64,000 nucleotides of DNA from Saccoglossus kowalevskii (taxonomy: Eukaryota; Hemichordata; Enteropneusta; Harrimaniidae). The notes beneath the pieces are model-generated. The model was not told the origin of the DNA. It made no database searches and saw only the letters and a list, made by a program, of their open reading frames with translations. Of this stretch, positions 36,475 through 50,470 are shown piece by piece. How positions within the stretch are numbered: the first letter of the stretch is position 1; each line of letters begins with the position of its first letter. A program made the position numbers and the translations under genes. The stretch covers positions 16,110-80,109 of the forward strand of contig NW_003122411.1 in the NCBI RefSeq assembly GCF_000003605.2. Direction: 5' to 3'.

Positions 36475-38750
36475 TGCAGATTCTGACCCCATGTTTTAAA
36501 GAGCAGATAAGAATAAATCCTAGAGGGGAAAACCCACAAAAGTTGATATTGAAGATAAGGGGTTAAAGTTCATGACACACAGACTACTGGTAAGTGCCGA
36601 GGTAATACATAGTATATGCGATTCATATAAAAAAAATATGGTCTATTATTCCGGTTTTCTGGCGAGGCAAATTTAAATTAGCAAGGTAGTGGTTGAATTA
36701 CACTGACTGCATGCATGCCATCATTCAATCGTAACCCTAAGTATTTTAGAAAGGTCACCCGAGAAACAATCCCTTGATAAAGCCAAGAATGACAGGAACT
36801 TGTTCTATTTATGGCTGTAAAAATAGACTGTAATCTATTGGGAAAGCTATGCATATGTAAGGGGGAAAAAATGGCGGAGAAGCATGCACTTTTTTTCAAA
36901 ACAATGCAATTTGGTTTTCGCTAATATATAACAATAATGAATTAGTTAACAAAACAAACTGAAAAAAAAAACAAGCAACGTAAGCATAAGTGAATAAACA
37001 GATGGTGCATACAGAAAACTATGTATATTATGACAAACAAACTAAAGAGACCCTTACAGTATATAAGTGAAAATTTAACATGGAAAAGATATACATATAA
37101 TGTGCTGCCTGGCTGGATGTATTAATTTTTCTACAACTTCCGGTCTGAAGTTTGGTGCCTCCATCATCTGAGAATTTTTAACAGTCATGATTTTATTATT
37201 CATTGATTTAAATTGAGTAAAAAACAAAAACGGTGATCACTCGGTAGTACACAAAATGTACATATAACACATATTGAGCAGTCAGCTGTTCAGTGTCTGT
37301 GGTGTCGTGTGACAATAAAATACACATGCACAGAAGTCGAAAAATAGTTTCCAGGTTAGTGGGCTCAAATTCAAGAAGTGGCCATTGAAAACCATCAGTA
37401 TGGTAACAGTTACAGTTCCCAAGGCAGTACACCTCTAATATATGTAAACAATCGGGACACTTTTAATTACAGTGTTATTCATGATATATTTCCCGCCTTA
37501 CATTTTCGCTATTGAACGGTAACAAATTTCCTCAAAAGTGATGAAATCAGAACTGATAAAAGTATTTTCATAAATATTGAAATAAAATTCAAAGAAGCCT
37601 ATTGAAGAATATTAAAATATACACGCACAAAAAACAGACAAATGCGACAAATTTCAGAAATATTGATATAACTAACACGCACACGCATGCACGCACACAC
37701 ACTCCTTCAATACCCTCCAATCACCTGAAAAAATACCTAATTAAAGCTTGTACTCGTTGATCTGCGTCATAGTCAAAGTTGCCATCCTTGTTTATACGAG
37801 ACCCATATATCTTGCGCATGCTAAAATCCTAGAATTGTTTTGTTATCAAAATGCAAGACATACCAACTAAACTACCGGGTAATACCAAACTTGACTTGAG
37901 ATGAAAAGATTAAAAACAATTGGATAACAAATACCACCAAGAATTAAACAACGACAACAATAATGACAAGGAAAGATATTGTTGCACATAATATACCTTC
38001 ACCTGACACCAACAATAATGCTCTCATTTACAATTCACATCACATTCCCATCTTCCACATGCACAGCACAGACAATAACAATAATACTCTGGCCATGGGC
38101 TATCATTTACAAGTCCATATTGGCAAAAAAAAGTTTAGTGATGCGAGCCACTTGTTTTTTGTTAGCCATAATCTGATCTTTGTTTCCAAAAAAACAAATT
38201 GATTGATTGATAAAAAGGAATGCATCATCAGAAAAAAAGATGAGATCACATTATAAGAATAACACATTAAACAGATTGACACATTTTAATTGATTTCAAT
38301 TTGATAGTTGTTACGATATACACACACATCACTTTATAGATTGCAATAAAGCTTCAGTCACAAAGGATGAAGTGTGTTTTTTAATCAATTTATTGAGAGA
38401 GGGACTATGAATTAGCGATATTTCACTGAACAAAAAATTAAAAATACATTGAATTGGCAATTTCCCAGAATGGACCGACAATTGTCTGTAATTAACACTA
38501 GTTTAACTGCCATGAGGATTATGATTAGAAACAGATTATTTACAGACGAAACAAACGGCTAGCTTTTATTTATTTATTCTAATGAACACCCGAAGATATC
38601 AGGAGTTCAACTTATACAAGACACATATATAAATTGAACAGAATGCTTTCAACACATTTAAAAAATCTATATTCCCTCTGATTCAGCAATTCATTTCGCC
38701 ACAGTTTTGCAATACCGTCAAATGGAAACAAGACCTCGATCTGCAAGCTG

Positions 38751-38790
38751 ATTGGTCAATAACAGCCACAAGGACTGGTGCTATAAATAG
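38751..38790 (+). promoter_or_regulatory. Core-promoter-like site: ATTGG plus TATAAATAG
   Basis: An inverted CCAAT word (gattggtca, 38750-38758) lies about 27 bp upstream of a textbook TATA box TATAAATAG (38782-38790). No ORF of note follows; a 7-codon frame begins some 70 bp downstream. It could drive a non-coding RNA, be a repeat's promoter, or be chance in AT-rich DNA. Confidence 0.2.
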
Positions 38791-40987
38791 CTTGATAGAG
38801 CAGTAAGACTTGAGTGAATATATATGCGGCAGATTGTTGTTGCTGAAGGCATAATCATGGATAGACTGAAGTATACTTAGCAGGAAAACATAGAATACCT
38901 TTTGGTTATTAATACAATTCCCAATATATATATTCAGTCTCTAAGCAGTATACATGCAACACTACCCGAGGACTTATTAACACTATGCACGAATGCGTAG
39001 GCGGTGTATGCATTTATTTTTCATCAACGGGAATAAAAAAGCATTTTCTTCTTACATGTAGATTGCATACGACAAAAAAAAAAAAATTGTAGCACTGTCA
39101 AATAAAACAATTTTTTTAAATGAGTGCTATAGTTTTTCTCACCAAGATTTTGGTGCTAAATTTTACATATATTTACATAAATTTTTCTATAAACTCATTT
39201 CTTTGAATTTTGACCAAATGGACATAATTTCTAATTAAATATTCTAATTAGAAATTCTAATTAATTTTGTGATGGGTGAAAAAAGCTGACGTTGGAGTTC
39301 AAAGATCAAAGTGTTAAAATTTAATTTAAAAAAAATAAAATAACAAATATAAAATAGGACTGGCATCTATCTACAGATGGGATAATTGCCCCAGATTGGA
39401 GAATTCTTCAGGGTAGAATTATTTTACTATTTATTGCATTATTTTATTATTTATTGCATTATTTTATTCCACATATGGTATAGCCTGAAACACTTTTACG
39501 ACAATTATCAAATTCCAATAACGCATATATTCATGAATAATGAAGAACTCCCCCCCCCCCCAAAGTACTGATCGAGTAGTAAACTGAACATACTTATTTT
39601 CCAGAAATTATTGATTGGTTTCACCCTTAGCGTTAAAATAAATGAATACATGCAAGCAACTCGTGTTGTTGTGTACTGCACGGTTATGCAGCAGCTCATC
39701 TCATGCAACAAAAGCTGACACCCTCAGGAGAACGGTAACTCACAAAACCATGAGGAAAAATTTCCTATGAGTCAGCTGTGAGTGGTAACATAAACTACAT
39801 GAAAACAATATGAATAATCACGGGGGGAAAAAATACTCTTGTTTGTTATTCAAATGAAAAAAAAAAATTGTTTTGGCAGGCAAGTAGTTTGAAAGGATTT
39901 ATATATACACATTCACAATTTTATATTAGTTTATGAAGAAAGGGCTAAAAACACAAAAATCAAAGACAAGGCTATAGAATATAAATAATGGTACAAACTA
40001 TGTCTGAAACTTTCATTCGCATCCCGATTGGTAGAATAAAATATCACAACATTTTGATAAAATTTAATAGGATTAAATAAATAAATTGTCAAACGATCCA
40101 AAATTTGAATGTGTAACCCCAATATTTCTTTACTCCCGGTATTGTATATTCCGCCTTGCTCACATAAATTTACATATAAACAGTCTAGCATTGCAATAAG
40201 ATATGGAAGCGACGTAAAAAATGGGAGCGAATCTGTAACATCATAACTAACAAGAAAGGAAGCGGCTTCACATAACTAGGTAAAATATAGTAAAATCGTG
40301 TTTATTATTATGATTTATTTGGTTCAAACTCGATAAATTACATTTGGTTTTCAATGAATTGTGTATTGTAATTGAAGTTATCTGATACTGTGTACATATG
40401 AAGATTTGGACATTCACCTCTAGATAGTGGAATCAAACACCTGAGTGAACAGCAGTCTCTTATCATAGTAGTGAATACTGAATACATGAGATAATAAGAA
40501 ACAAACAAACAAACAAGGCTACATGCACATATTAATCAATTCATAGTTGAGAGCATAAATGAAAACAAAAAGACTCTGTACTCTGTCCATGTTGGTTCTA
40601 GAGTGTTCCAATTCTCTACAGAAATAAAACTTTGCAAGTAATCTATACCTAACACTCAAAAGTTATTAGATCGCAAATACATGTATAAGTAAATATGGTA
40701 CCTCAAATGAAAGCGACTACTGATTACAATGAACAACGGTCTGTTCTGAACAAACATTGATTCCTTGCATGCAGAGTTGTCTAAAACAGGAACACATCAT
40801 TATGGTAAATTCAAACATGTCTTGACGTGACATGACAAGAGTTCCCGTTGTTCAAAAAAACAAAAATTAGTTACTCATTTTAAATCAGAAGTTAAATTGT
40901 TAATACGCGTGACATGATGTATAATGTAGTTGTCAACTTTGATTGCAATCAGTCAAGGCAAGTCAGAGATACGTCTCTGGAACAGCA

Positions 40988-41118
40988 TTCATTAAAAACA
41001 AAATGTCTGCCAGTCGGTCATTTTGAATCTGAGCTGAAAAACAAAATGATATGCAGCAAGGTCTCATTACCACCAAGTTTGAATGCAATCCATCTATACA
41101 CAGCTGAGATCCAGTTTT
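40988..41118. repeat. 'ggccatc' dispersed repeat, single unit
   Basis: gtctgccagtcggtcatttt, then caaaatgatatgcagc and accaagtttgaatgcaatcc, match the block at 50010-50470. Confidence 0.5.
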
Positions 41119-44100
41119 GAAATTGCAAAGACACGTATTTTTGCCCCAAAAATACAAAAATTAAACCATCACTAATCAAATTGGGAAACAAATATAATTG
41201 GGATCTGTTTTTTTTTTCATAAAAGACACAATAAATGGCACAACACTACTGAATAATTGAAAATATTTTTAAAAAATCTGTTTCACTAGGTATACAATTT
41301 AACAGCTAACCTGCAAACACTAATCTGTAAAACTCTCTCAAATGTTAATAAGGACTTACCCAATAAGATATTTTAAACACACTGGTGAATTAATTGCAAT
41401 TCTCAAAGCATACAGAGTTCTGGGGGTTACCTAAATCAATATTGACTGAATAAATACCAATGCACAAAAACGAATTTAAAGAAGAAGTAAACGAAAATCA
41501 ATGGAACTCACGACAGATTTAATTAAGAACAGTAGGTATTTATGTTCTATAAAAAGGACCATCTTTTGAAGTGGATTTTTTTTTTATTATTCATTGTAAA
41601 ATGTACAAATGCATTTCCTGTAGATGTGAAATATTTATATATGACGAATGAGAGGGTTATGGTATTAATTTTAATTACTGACGAGGGCAACTGCGATTTA
41701 CAATTTGTCTAATATTAGTTGATTATTTGCAAATAATGTGAAAACTTCTGCTAGTATGTAGGTCACAATTAAAGTATTCTTTTCAAAACAAGGAAACATA
41801 ATAGAATCCTGTGCCATTGGTTCAAATCAGAGCCACTAATTGCCTAGCCAATCGGAGGACTAGACTTTTAGTTTTTAGATATTTCATGAAAAGTCATAAA
41901 ATGATGGACGTTTTGCCAGAAATTACAACCCAATAATAGCTATTTAGAATTATTGGTAGACAACATCAACTGATATATAAATTCATCACCTGATTAATTA
42001 TAAGAAATTATATTCAAGTCGTATGTCTGGCCAGGGGCTGATGTGATTGCCAAGTGAATAAATATGCCGTCTTTTACTTGTTTTATCATGCGAGGTGAAT
42101 TCTGCCTTTAAGAAGTATAATCTGATGCCCCTACAAGTTCGTTAGGTCGGAGTAGCCATTGTGCTACTGGGGTAAATTTATCCATTTCTGCCTAAAGATC
42201 CATCATTTTTTTTTATTTCATAAAATATTTCAAACCGTAAGTATGTCCAGGTTGTATTTTTACCGATAAGTATAACAAGTTTTTCTTGAGAATGAATTTT
42301 GACTAAAACTGCTCAAACCTTCAATACAGCACTGAAATAGCTTTAATATGTATACTCCAGCAACCTTTGATAAAAGAAAACCTGAAAAGTCAGTCTCAGA
42401 AGAGCTTTTTGTGATGGCAGAAAAATATTTTTTCCCCAAGTCTGCATCTAGATATACATGTAATTCAAAGTGATAACACTGACGACGAAGCATCACACTA
42501 AACTGACAACATATGACCTACATCCTGAGACAGATTAGTAATTCATCAATTAAAAAAAAAAAATAGTACAACGGCTAGCATGAATAGGCATCTCAAAATG
42601 TCGTATCAATTTCAATTTGAATAAAATAGTATTCCCATAAGGTAATTTGGAAATTGCCTTACGCTGATCAGTGAGGTAATCATGCAGTGGCAGCTAGACT
42701 TTATAAATACCATTCTATTAAACGAACTACCGAATTCAAGGCTACGAATTTCAGGAATTCTTGTTTGAACAGCCATTTTGACTAAAATATTTCTCTGAAA
42801 TTCGCATCATCATAGTGTAATTGATGTAAACGACATATGATTTATAAATTGTTTTCAGGATTTTTTTTTTATTTCTATTTTAATATTCACAGTAGAAAAA
42901 TAAAATAAAAATTTGCAGTTGTGGGGTTTTAAATTGCCTATCTTTATTCCAAATCATAACAAAACTGTTTCATGTCGCTATTGTTATCAAAGAGACTGAC
43001 TGAATTATAAATAAAGGGATCCTTGTTTAAATATTTCTGTTTCTGTGAAAACAAATAAACATAGCTATGATTTCTAGTCACCAATAATAAACCATATATA
43101 TAATTTCCTGATGATTGACAACTACAATTGGATACAGTAATTTTCGAAATCAAGCTCACATCCATTGAGAAGACAAAATATGCAGGATTCAGGTAAAAAT
43201 TGAAGATATTTATAAATTATCAAATATTTATTCCTATATAATACAAATTATTATTCATAGCAGAACAAGGAAAGCCATATACACACAATAAATTATAACT
43301 CATGGAAGCAACATTTAACCTCTATTTGACCTCTCAGCTTTGTCTGATTCAATAAATACATATGCATGAAGGTATCCATGAACCTGACAGTGAAATGTCA
43401 GCAATTTCAAATCGGATTAACATATACATGAAACAGTATTTTTTTTATGTGTTTGAATAAGACCCTTTATTAATATTTTATTAGTTTTATTCCCTTGTTG
43501 ACATACGTTAAAATTATGGTGCAGAGTTATGCGCCACTCGCATATTTAAAAAGGGTTATTTTAGCACCCCAGCTGGAATACCCACAGTAACAATTCTTTT
43601 CATTGTTATCAAATACAACATCTACAACAGGATGACATGGGACTACACGCCTAATGGAGATAATAAACATTTTGACATGTAGCATGACACTAAGCAACAT
43701 TCTAACCGGAAGTATCTTGAGTGCGCAAGTTTTTTTTTTTTTTTTCACTCAATTTGTCTTTAAAAATACACAAAAGCATAGCATGTCACCCTGACTGAAA
43801 AAATGTTATCAGTACTCTTTAAAAACCCAAGGGACCTTTTACAACTTGCAATTTTTTATAACTTAGAGATGAAAACGACAGCAGATTGTAACAAGGATAC
43901 CTGGCACTGACAATGACTGTGTATACCCAATTAGCGAGCAAAAATGATAATGTAAATTGGACATACAACCGAGCACCCCCAGGGACTACCCAATAAACAG
44001 AAAAAAAGTACAATAACATAATAGGCAACCTAGATTTTAAAATTCCTTAGTGACATGTACTTTATGAGTAACTTTGATGAAAAAAAAATAAAAAATATAT

Positions 44101-44252
44101 GGGCGATATTTTGAGAGCCAATTTCTGCAGAAAATGCTGCTACTAGCCGGCCGGGAAAAATAAATGCCACTGTCAACAGGGAAACTTGAGATAACTTTAA
44201 CAAATACATAACATTCTACTGTAATTTGAGGACAAGCAAAATATAATACGTG

Positions 44253-44464
44253 TACTGTGAAATACTTTATTTTAGCTGGAATTAATTTTCGCTGAAAAGA
44301 CTTTTTGGGTGTTTTGTGTGGAATTTATTTTCACTGATTTTTGACGAGTTGAAGGTAAAATATAGGAAAAAAGGTATATTTACTAGATTTTACTTTCACT
44401 GAATCATTCCTTCAGCAAAAATAGCGAAAATTAATTCCAAGTGAAAATAAAGTATTTTACAGTA
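44253..44464. mobile_element. Palindromic MITE family A, copy 3 (best ends)
   Basis: Starts tactgtgaaatactttatttt and ends aaagtattttacagta, with inverted arms of about 45-50 bp containing ggaattaattttcgctgaa and its complement. The loop carries gtgttttgtgtggaatttat. Non-coding, 212 bp. Confidence 0.75.
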
Positions 44465-47400
44465 CTTCAGAAACTATGGTGGAGATTGAGTGGCTGGATG
44501 GACAAATATCTTTTAACACAATTTTTAAAATGGTTACAAACATTTTTTTTAATTTTTTTTTTTAAATCATATTTGTAGTTTGATTGAAAATTTAAGTTAC
44601 CGGTAATAACATAATTTATCTCTGACAGCAAAAAATAAATCTAGAAATCCATCGTGTAAATCATTCTACAAAATTTCATTCACAGTTACCGGGTAGTCCT
44701 AGCTTGTTGCCACTGTAAGCTGCTTAGCGGGAGATTTCAACCCTCAAGCAAAGTTGCTAGGAGGAACAGAAACGGTCATTGCAAGTCAAGTATTTTTCCA
44801 TTACTGTGTCAAAAGACATACGACAATGCCATGTCCTCGTACTGAGCAGTTGCTTAGCGACAACAAAGACAGGAACTCTAGCAGAAAATGTGACTTAGGT
44901 GAAAGGTGAAATTTGTGTAAATTTTAGAAATTTATATTTTTTATATTAATTATGAAGAATATGCAATTTTCGCACAACAAAATGAAACACAGAAAGACAA
45001 TCTCAATCACAAAAAGCTATTTTATTATTCAGGGCAGTACTGTACCTATTAAGTGTTATTAAGGATGCAAATATTTCAGCAAAGAGAACGTGTGATTATT
45101 CTTGCGCATCTTTGGGACAGAAATTAAGCCAGCTGATGAGATTTTGGCTCACCTGAGAATTCCAACGTATAACAAACGATTTTCTAGATTATAGGACCAA
45201 AGATTTAGTTTATAGATGGCTAATTTTATCATTACTCATCATGAATTAAACTCCAAGGTTGTGTAGAAAATTTGTTGTTCTCGCCAAATGTCAATGTGAC
45301 ATTTGATCATTATTATATCAATAAAATAGTTTCAGACTAAATGTATGTAATTTTCTATTGGCAACAGTCCTTGGTTGAAATTTTTGAAAGAATGTCAAAA
45401 AAAGCTATGTTTTTTCAAAAGTCATAATAATTCGTGAATGTGATGCAACAAATGTTTAAACAAATGTGACACTTCTTCTCTCATTTACTGGCTCTTCAAA
45501 GAAATAAGGGAAACTAAATTTTGTATGTCAAAATTCCAAAACTCAACTACTGCATGTAATTGCTTAGTGCAATAAGTGAACCTCATTATAAGTGTATGAC
45601 ATACTAACGAGTAATGGCTACATATTAGCATGAAACATAATTACATATGCGCATATACCATAATGGATCTCACCCCAAAAAAAAGTGTTTCAAGAATCTA
45701 ACCTGAAAAAAAAATCAATCTGAAATTATGGAGACGAATCTGAAGATTATACGTTCTTCTCTTTGAACAGAAATAATTGGAACAGGATAAGCCCCCTCTT
45801 AGGGATGTTTAGCTGCCCTCATGTGGTGAAAAACGGAAGTGTAATTTTTTTTTCTTAGTCTCAATAATGCTACACAATCATGGAAATAACATTACTACAT
45901 CACTTCCAATAAATAGCTTCATCGACAACATCTAGACACAGCGATAAAAATACAGCATCTATCATCATTTCAAAGTACTTCCTTCCTTCCCCTTTGCAAA
46001 AAAAAAAAATCATGACAAGAACGCTGAATACCATTAAAAGCACTTTAAGCATTATGTGGATTAGTACATTACTGTGCAGGAATTTCCAAACATCTGAGAC
46101 AGAGTAACGCAATTACTGAATGTGAGAGGAACCCAATGTCTATGGTGCTAAAACCATCTCCATTCTTAGAGATTTTAAAAGATGGAGTGAAGATGCATTA
46201 ACTTTTAGTAGCCAGTTAATATAAACTGGTGAGGAAGAGACGGTAGATTTAATGAAGTGACGCTGTGAGGGGGCGTTTGATTAACGCGCAAGATAATTAA
46301 ATCGTACATGCAAATATAGCTCTTAATTTCGGCATCTATTACAACTAAGTATGAAATATATAAGAGCACTTTGACAGGATTGATCACAAAGTGTTTGCGT
46401 TGTCTGTTTCCTCCAGACAGAAGACGCACATATTCATTATTGAAAGTACAGTGGATTTACCAATGAATTTTCAAAGCAGGGGGGGTACAGCTATCAACCA
46501 AAAATGCACTCACCATGTATTATTTTTTATTATTTATTATTTAAATCTTTGAATAATGAAAAAGAAAATGCATCTTAACATGGTTATTAAACTGAGCTTT
46601 GACATAAATACTGAAAATCACAGTAAATATGGTCTTTGTGAAAAACAGCTGTCATATTTTAAAGAAAATTCATACATAGAATGTGCAGTGTGTCGCTGAA
46701 AGGATTACGGGTACCATTCATTCATAACTTTGCTTGACACACGCATGCTCAACTTTTCCGCAGTTGGAAAAAGACATATGTAGTGCTTTTGTTGTCCATT
46801 CATATTTAAGGTCTTTTAGTACCACCTTTTTTTTTATATATTAGACTCTCAAACGAGCAACTTCTTTCTGCGTCAAATTATTTCATATTACAGTGTCATA
46901 CATACATGTGTTTGTTTGTTTAGCACTTATTATCTCCTACTTATCGGTTATTTATTTTAGCACTGTTGTAATAACACACACCGCCTGCTACGTTATTTCA
47001 TTCTTTTGAAAAATTAGTTCAACATTCGCATTTTATGATGTAAACAAACCAGAGGGTACATACACTAAAGTGCAGGTGTCATGTGATCATTGAGCTAATT
47101 TGCATACAGATAAAGGAATCCTGTTTTGGCAAGGCTTGACAGGTCAAAATTCGCTAAATTTCTGTAATAAGGATGGATTTTATTTCGATATGAGGAATGT
47201 GCAGCTTAACCTCTAGAATGGCAAAGTCAACTTTTGTCAATCTATTTCTCAACTTTTTTTGTCTCAAAATTAAAGCTGCATAAATTTTTTCATTTTTTTT
47301 CAAAAATTGTGATCAATACCATGTTGTCTGAAAGAAGCAATGAAATTATGGAAAACTTTCTAAAAATGTGCAAAATGTTGGCATTCAAAAGGATTAAAAA

Positions 47401-48505
47401 GAATAGGTTATTTATTTTTTACCAGACTTGCGTTACACTGCATTGCGTTGCTTGTTCCTGAAACATTTTAAATAGCATTACTCTTCTCGTGACACTTTTA
47501 TGCTGCCAACAATAATATATTAAATCACATTCAAGCTGTCATAATCACTGATACAAAGCTTTTAAAAACTTGTATCTGGAGAAATTCTAATTCCAAACAG
47601 ACAGAGTGACGGCGTATTATATACAACAAGATAAACAAAATGATGTTGAAATTTTTTGCATTAATGTATTTAAGATATGCGTTTACGTCTTCTAATTGAT
47701 GTAGCATGTCATAGGTCACAGTATTTATGCGATATTTTGGTATGCCTTCGATGAGTGCCGCACAAGGTGTTACACTTCTATGTATAATTAACCAACATTG
47801 TTGCGGCGCAGTAAAATGGTTGGTCAGTCTGTCTGCAGAAAACACTACTTAAGAATGAGATTCATAATTTTTTGCTTTGTTTGAATGTTTTTTTTTGTTC
47901 TTAGAGCAATTTAAATTGTTGTCATAATAGGAAAACAGTGATATGAAATCTATGCTTGAAATACCAGTAGGTGAAAAAAAAAACAGTAATAAAAAAGGAT
48001 TATGGCAAAAAATTTAAGCATGGGATCATGAATAAACTAACTAGAAAATGTATAACACATGAGTGATAACAAATTCAGTTTTATTTTTTGAGTGATAATT
48101 TTGAAAAAAAATATCTTTATAAACATAGGTCTTATCCCTAATACCAAAGAGAATTAAATGGAGTCCAGCAGTAATGTATGGTAGGGATAATGGTAACTGG
48201 GACTAGCACTAACGTAAAAACTAAAGCTATACTAAACTTATAATAAATACTGAAGTGTCTAATTTAATGTTATAGTGACAGAGGAATGTGAAGAATCATT
48301 CCACGCATGACAATCACATAACCTCAGCTCTGTTTTTTTTTAAGCAACAGTTCAATTCATAGCATACCTGCAGTTTTTCAACATAAACACAAGTAAAGTG
48401 ATGTTCAAGTTGCCCATCTCACCCCCCCCCCCCTCCAAGAGAAAGACAAAAAGAGGAAGATTTTCAAAGAGGAATGAACAAACAAAAATGGTTATTTACT
48501 TTTAC
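44465..48505. other. Non-coding stretch downstream of the third PLC-beta exon
   Basis: AT-rich, probably intron of the PLC-beta gene. It includes a small MITE-like segment with TTAACCT..AGGATTAA ends (47204-47397), an X-box-like word (44849-44861) and a C12 run at 48422-48433. A 104-codon minus-strand frame at 47531-47845 shows no PLC or other domain. Confidence 0.5.
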
Positions 48506-48565
48506 CTTATTCGCAATCCCTTTGCGAACATCGCTGACCTGTGACAGTTCCAAAACTTGACCATC
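48506..48565 (-). CDS. PLCB4: Phospholipase C-beta, third coding exon (PH domain, continued)
   Basis: The minus strand shows acceptor ttcttacag|GATGG and donor AATAAG|gtaaaag around 60 nt, or 20 codons: DGQVLELSQVSDVRKGIANK. From memory the norpA segment is DGDVIELCQVSDIRAGGTPK and the PLCB4 segment is [20 protein letters not shown]. About 12 of 20 positions are identical to norpA, including the QVSD core and the R-x-G. In human PLCB4 an exon also ends at this lysine, so gene structure agrees. The next exon should begin near DPKI(L/V); I could not find it between here and position 1. The phase-0 end leaves room for a microexon of whole codons (see 7375-7383). Confidence 0.9.
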
Positions 48566-48986
48566 CTGTAAGAATAGAAAAAAAAATTAAATATAATACC
48601 TCTATTAGGAGACAATAAGACATCTAAATAAAAAGGAATAGAGAAAAACTCCTGTGGACCTAAATAATAACATTTTTTGTTAAGTGTTCAGCAGGTGATC
48701 AGAGTGTGTTATTACAGTGACAAAAACAATACAAATCAATTAATTTGTCAGCCAATCATATCTCAGGTACACAGCAGCTACTGGAGGAAAATTTGACCCT
48801 GATACTAAAGCCGAGGCATGCGATAAAAGGTCAAAGATCAGAGTCAGAGAAATGTACCATATCAAAACAATTACAAATGGTGAATGATGTTTCAGTTCTG
48901 AATGTCTCCGGTGAATGAACAGTATACTAGTAAACAAATTATTTACGCAAGGGGAAAAAACTCAATGGACAGCTTATGTAATTTGT

Positions 48987-49174
48987 AATTGGACGTGACA
49001 AAATTGACGACATTTAAGTTTTGATGATCCGGCATGGATGTGTATTTATGAACTGGATGTAATAAAGTTGACGGCATATAAGATTTGACGATCTAGCATG
49101 GATGTATTTGTATGAATTGGACGTGATAAATTTGAAGACACCAAAAATTAGACGATTTGGCACAATAATTTATA
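48987..49174. repeat. 64-bp tandem repeat, about 2.9 units
   Basis: Units begin aattggacgtgacaaaattg (48987), aactggatgtaataaagttg (49051) and aattggacgtgataaatttg (49115), exactly 64 bp apart and moderately diverged. It lies inside a PLC-beta intron. Confidence 0.85.
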
Positions 49175-50009
49175 AATACAAAAAAAAATGTATTTATTGT
49201 TTACAGGATAGTGATCAGTTTGGATTTAAAATTCAGCATTGGTGTAGTGGAAATGGCAATGCAGTGTTACATAGGCTATGTTGGCGACAAAATACATTAT
49301 GATTTCACAAAAACTAAAAATGTAGATTTTGCATCACACTATATATGTATAATAATCGTTTATTGAAAAATGAAAAACACTGCTACGGATGTGTACGTGG
49401 TAAAATAATCAGCGTACATGTACATGCGTAGAATGGTGATTTTTAATTTTTTAGTTAAACCATTACTCAGCTGCATGTTCAATGAATAGCGTTCTTAGTT
49501 GACAATAAATCATAATCCAATGTTTTTATCAAACTACAGCATCCAACAGCAGTATTACATGTTTTCATCCATATTGAATCAGCATTTTTTGAAAACATAG
49601 ACACACTGCTTTTCTGGCAATGAAATATTTGTTTCTTCTTTTCATAAATAATTCCTCTTTGCTAATAAGATTACTGTGTTTTTTTTCTGACTATAATCAC
49701 TTCAGTTAGTCAGTGTTGAGTCTGCTTAAGTAAATTAACATGCAAATGTCACAAAACCCAGCTAAGTGACTATATTTTGATTGACAGATGAAGGAGAGGT
49801 TTTGACAAGTATTGTCTGCAAATATGCCATATAACTCAGATTATGAAGACTGATAGGGATTGAAACATACAAGATCAGATCGATACGGCTCTAGGTTCAT
49901 CTTACCACAATGCCGAGGATAATTCTCACCTATGTTTGTTTGAATGTTGACCTACTAGGTAATTGTAAAGGGCATATGCCTGTCTTAGGGTGTAACGATT
50001 TTATTACCA

Positions 50010-50470
50010 AAATGGCTGCCAGTTGGCCAAATTCAATCAGATCAAAAAAAATAAAATTAGAGGTAACCCTTCAGATATGTATTCTGTGATATAGCATCTG
50101 TGTACCAACTTTGAATTTGTTATTGTATGCCACAGAAACGAATATAGGGAGAGATGAAAAATGGCTGTTAGTCGGCCATCTTGAACCTGAACTAATATGC
50201 ACCTGTAAAGTATTGTCACCATATCAAGTTTAATTTAAATTGTCCAAGTCATCGATAAGAACCAATTGCGAAGTACCGGTATTATTATGATTTCGACCAA
50301 ATTTACGTCTGGTAAAAAAAAAAATTGGCAGCCAGTCAGCCATAATTGATTGTATCAAAAACAAAATTGATGTGCATACTTATGACAGCAGGTATTGGCT
50401 TTGTACCAAGTTTGAATGAAATGGCTCTTGACAGACACACAGATGGAACACAGATTGATAAATCTCAGTT
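50010..50470. repeat. 'ggccatc' dispersed repeat, about three degenerate units
   Basis: Units start aaaatggctgccagttggcc (about 50010), aaatggctgttagtcggcca (about 50158) and attggcagccagtcagccat (about 50324), with ~150-165 bp spacing. They also contain gtaccaagtttgaatgaaat-like tails. The organisation parallels the tandem core of the pearl-like elements, but the sequence is different. Confidence 0.6.

Larger units (their letters stand above)
34521..44252. other. Non-coding stretch
   Basis: AT-rich. Beyond the sites listed separately it holds an A18-19 tract near 36030, a C12 run at 39550-39561 and repeat-like sequence around 39060-39310. I searched the minus strand here for further PLC-beta motifs (PH end, EF hands, X-domain HNTYL and ENHC) and recognised none. 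Confidence 0.45.

Noticed and set aside
42944-43165. Minus-strand ag|GATCCC candidate for the missing exon after IANK
   Set aside because: Starts with Asp-Pro as expected, but continues FIYNSVSLFDNN, which does not fit the PH domain.
43819-44028. Minus-strand frame LYVQFTLSFLLANWVYT as an exon
   Set aside because: Splice-like ends can be found, but the peptide does not match PLC-beta or another family I know.
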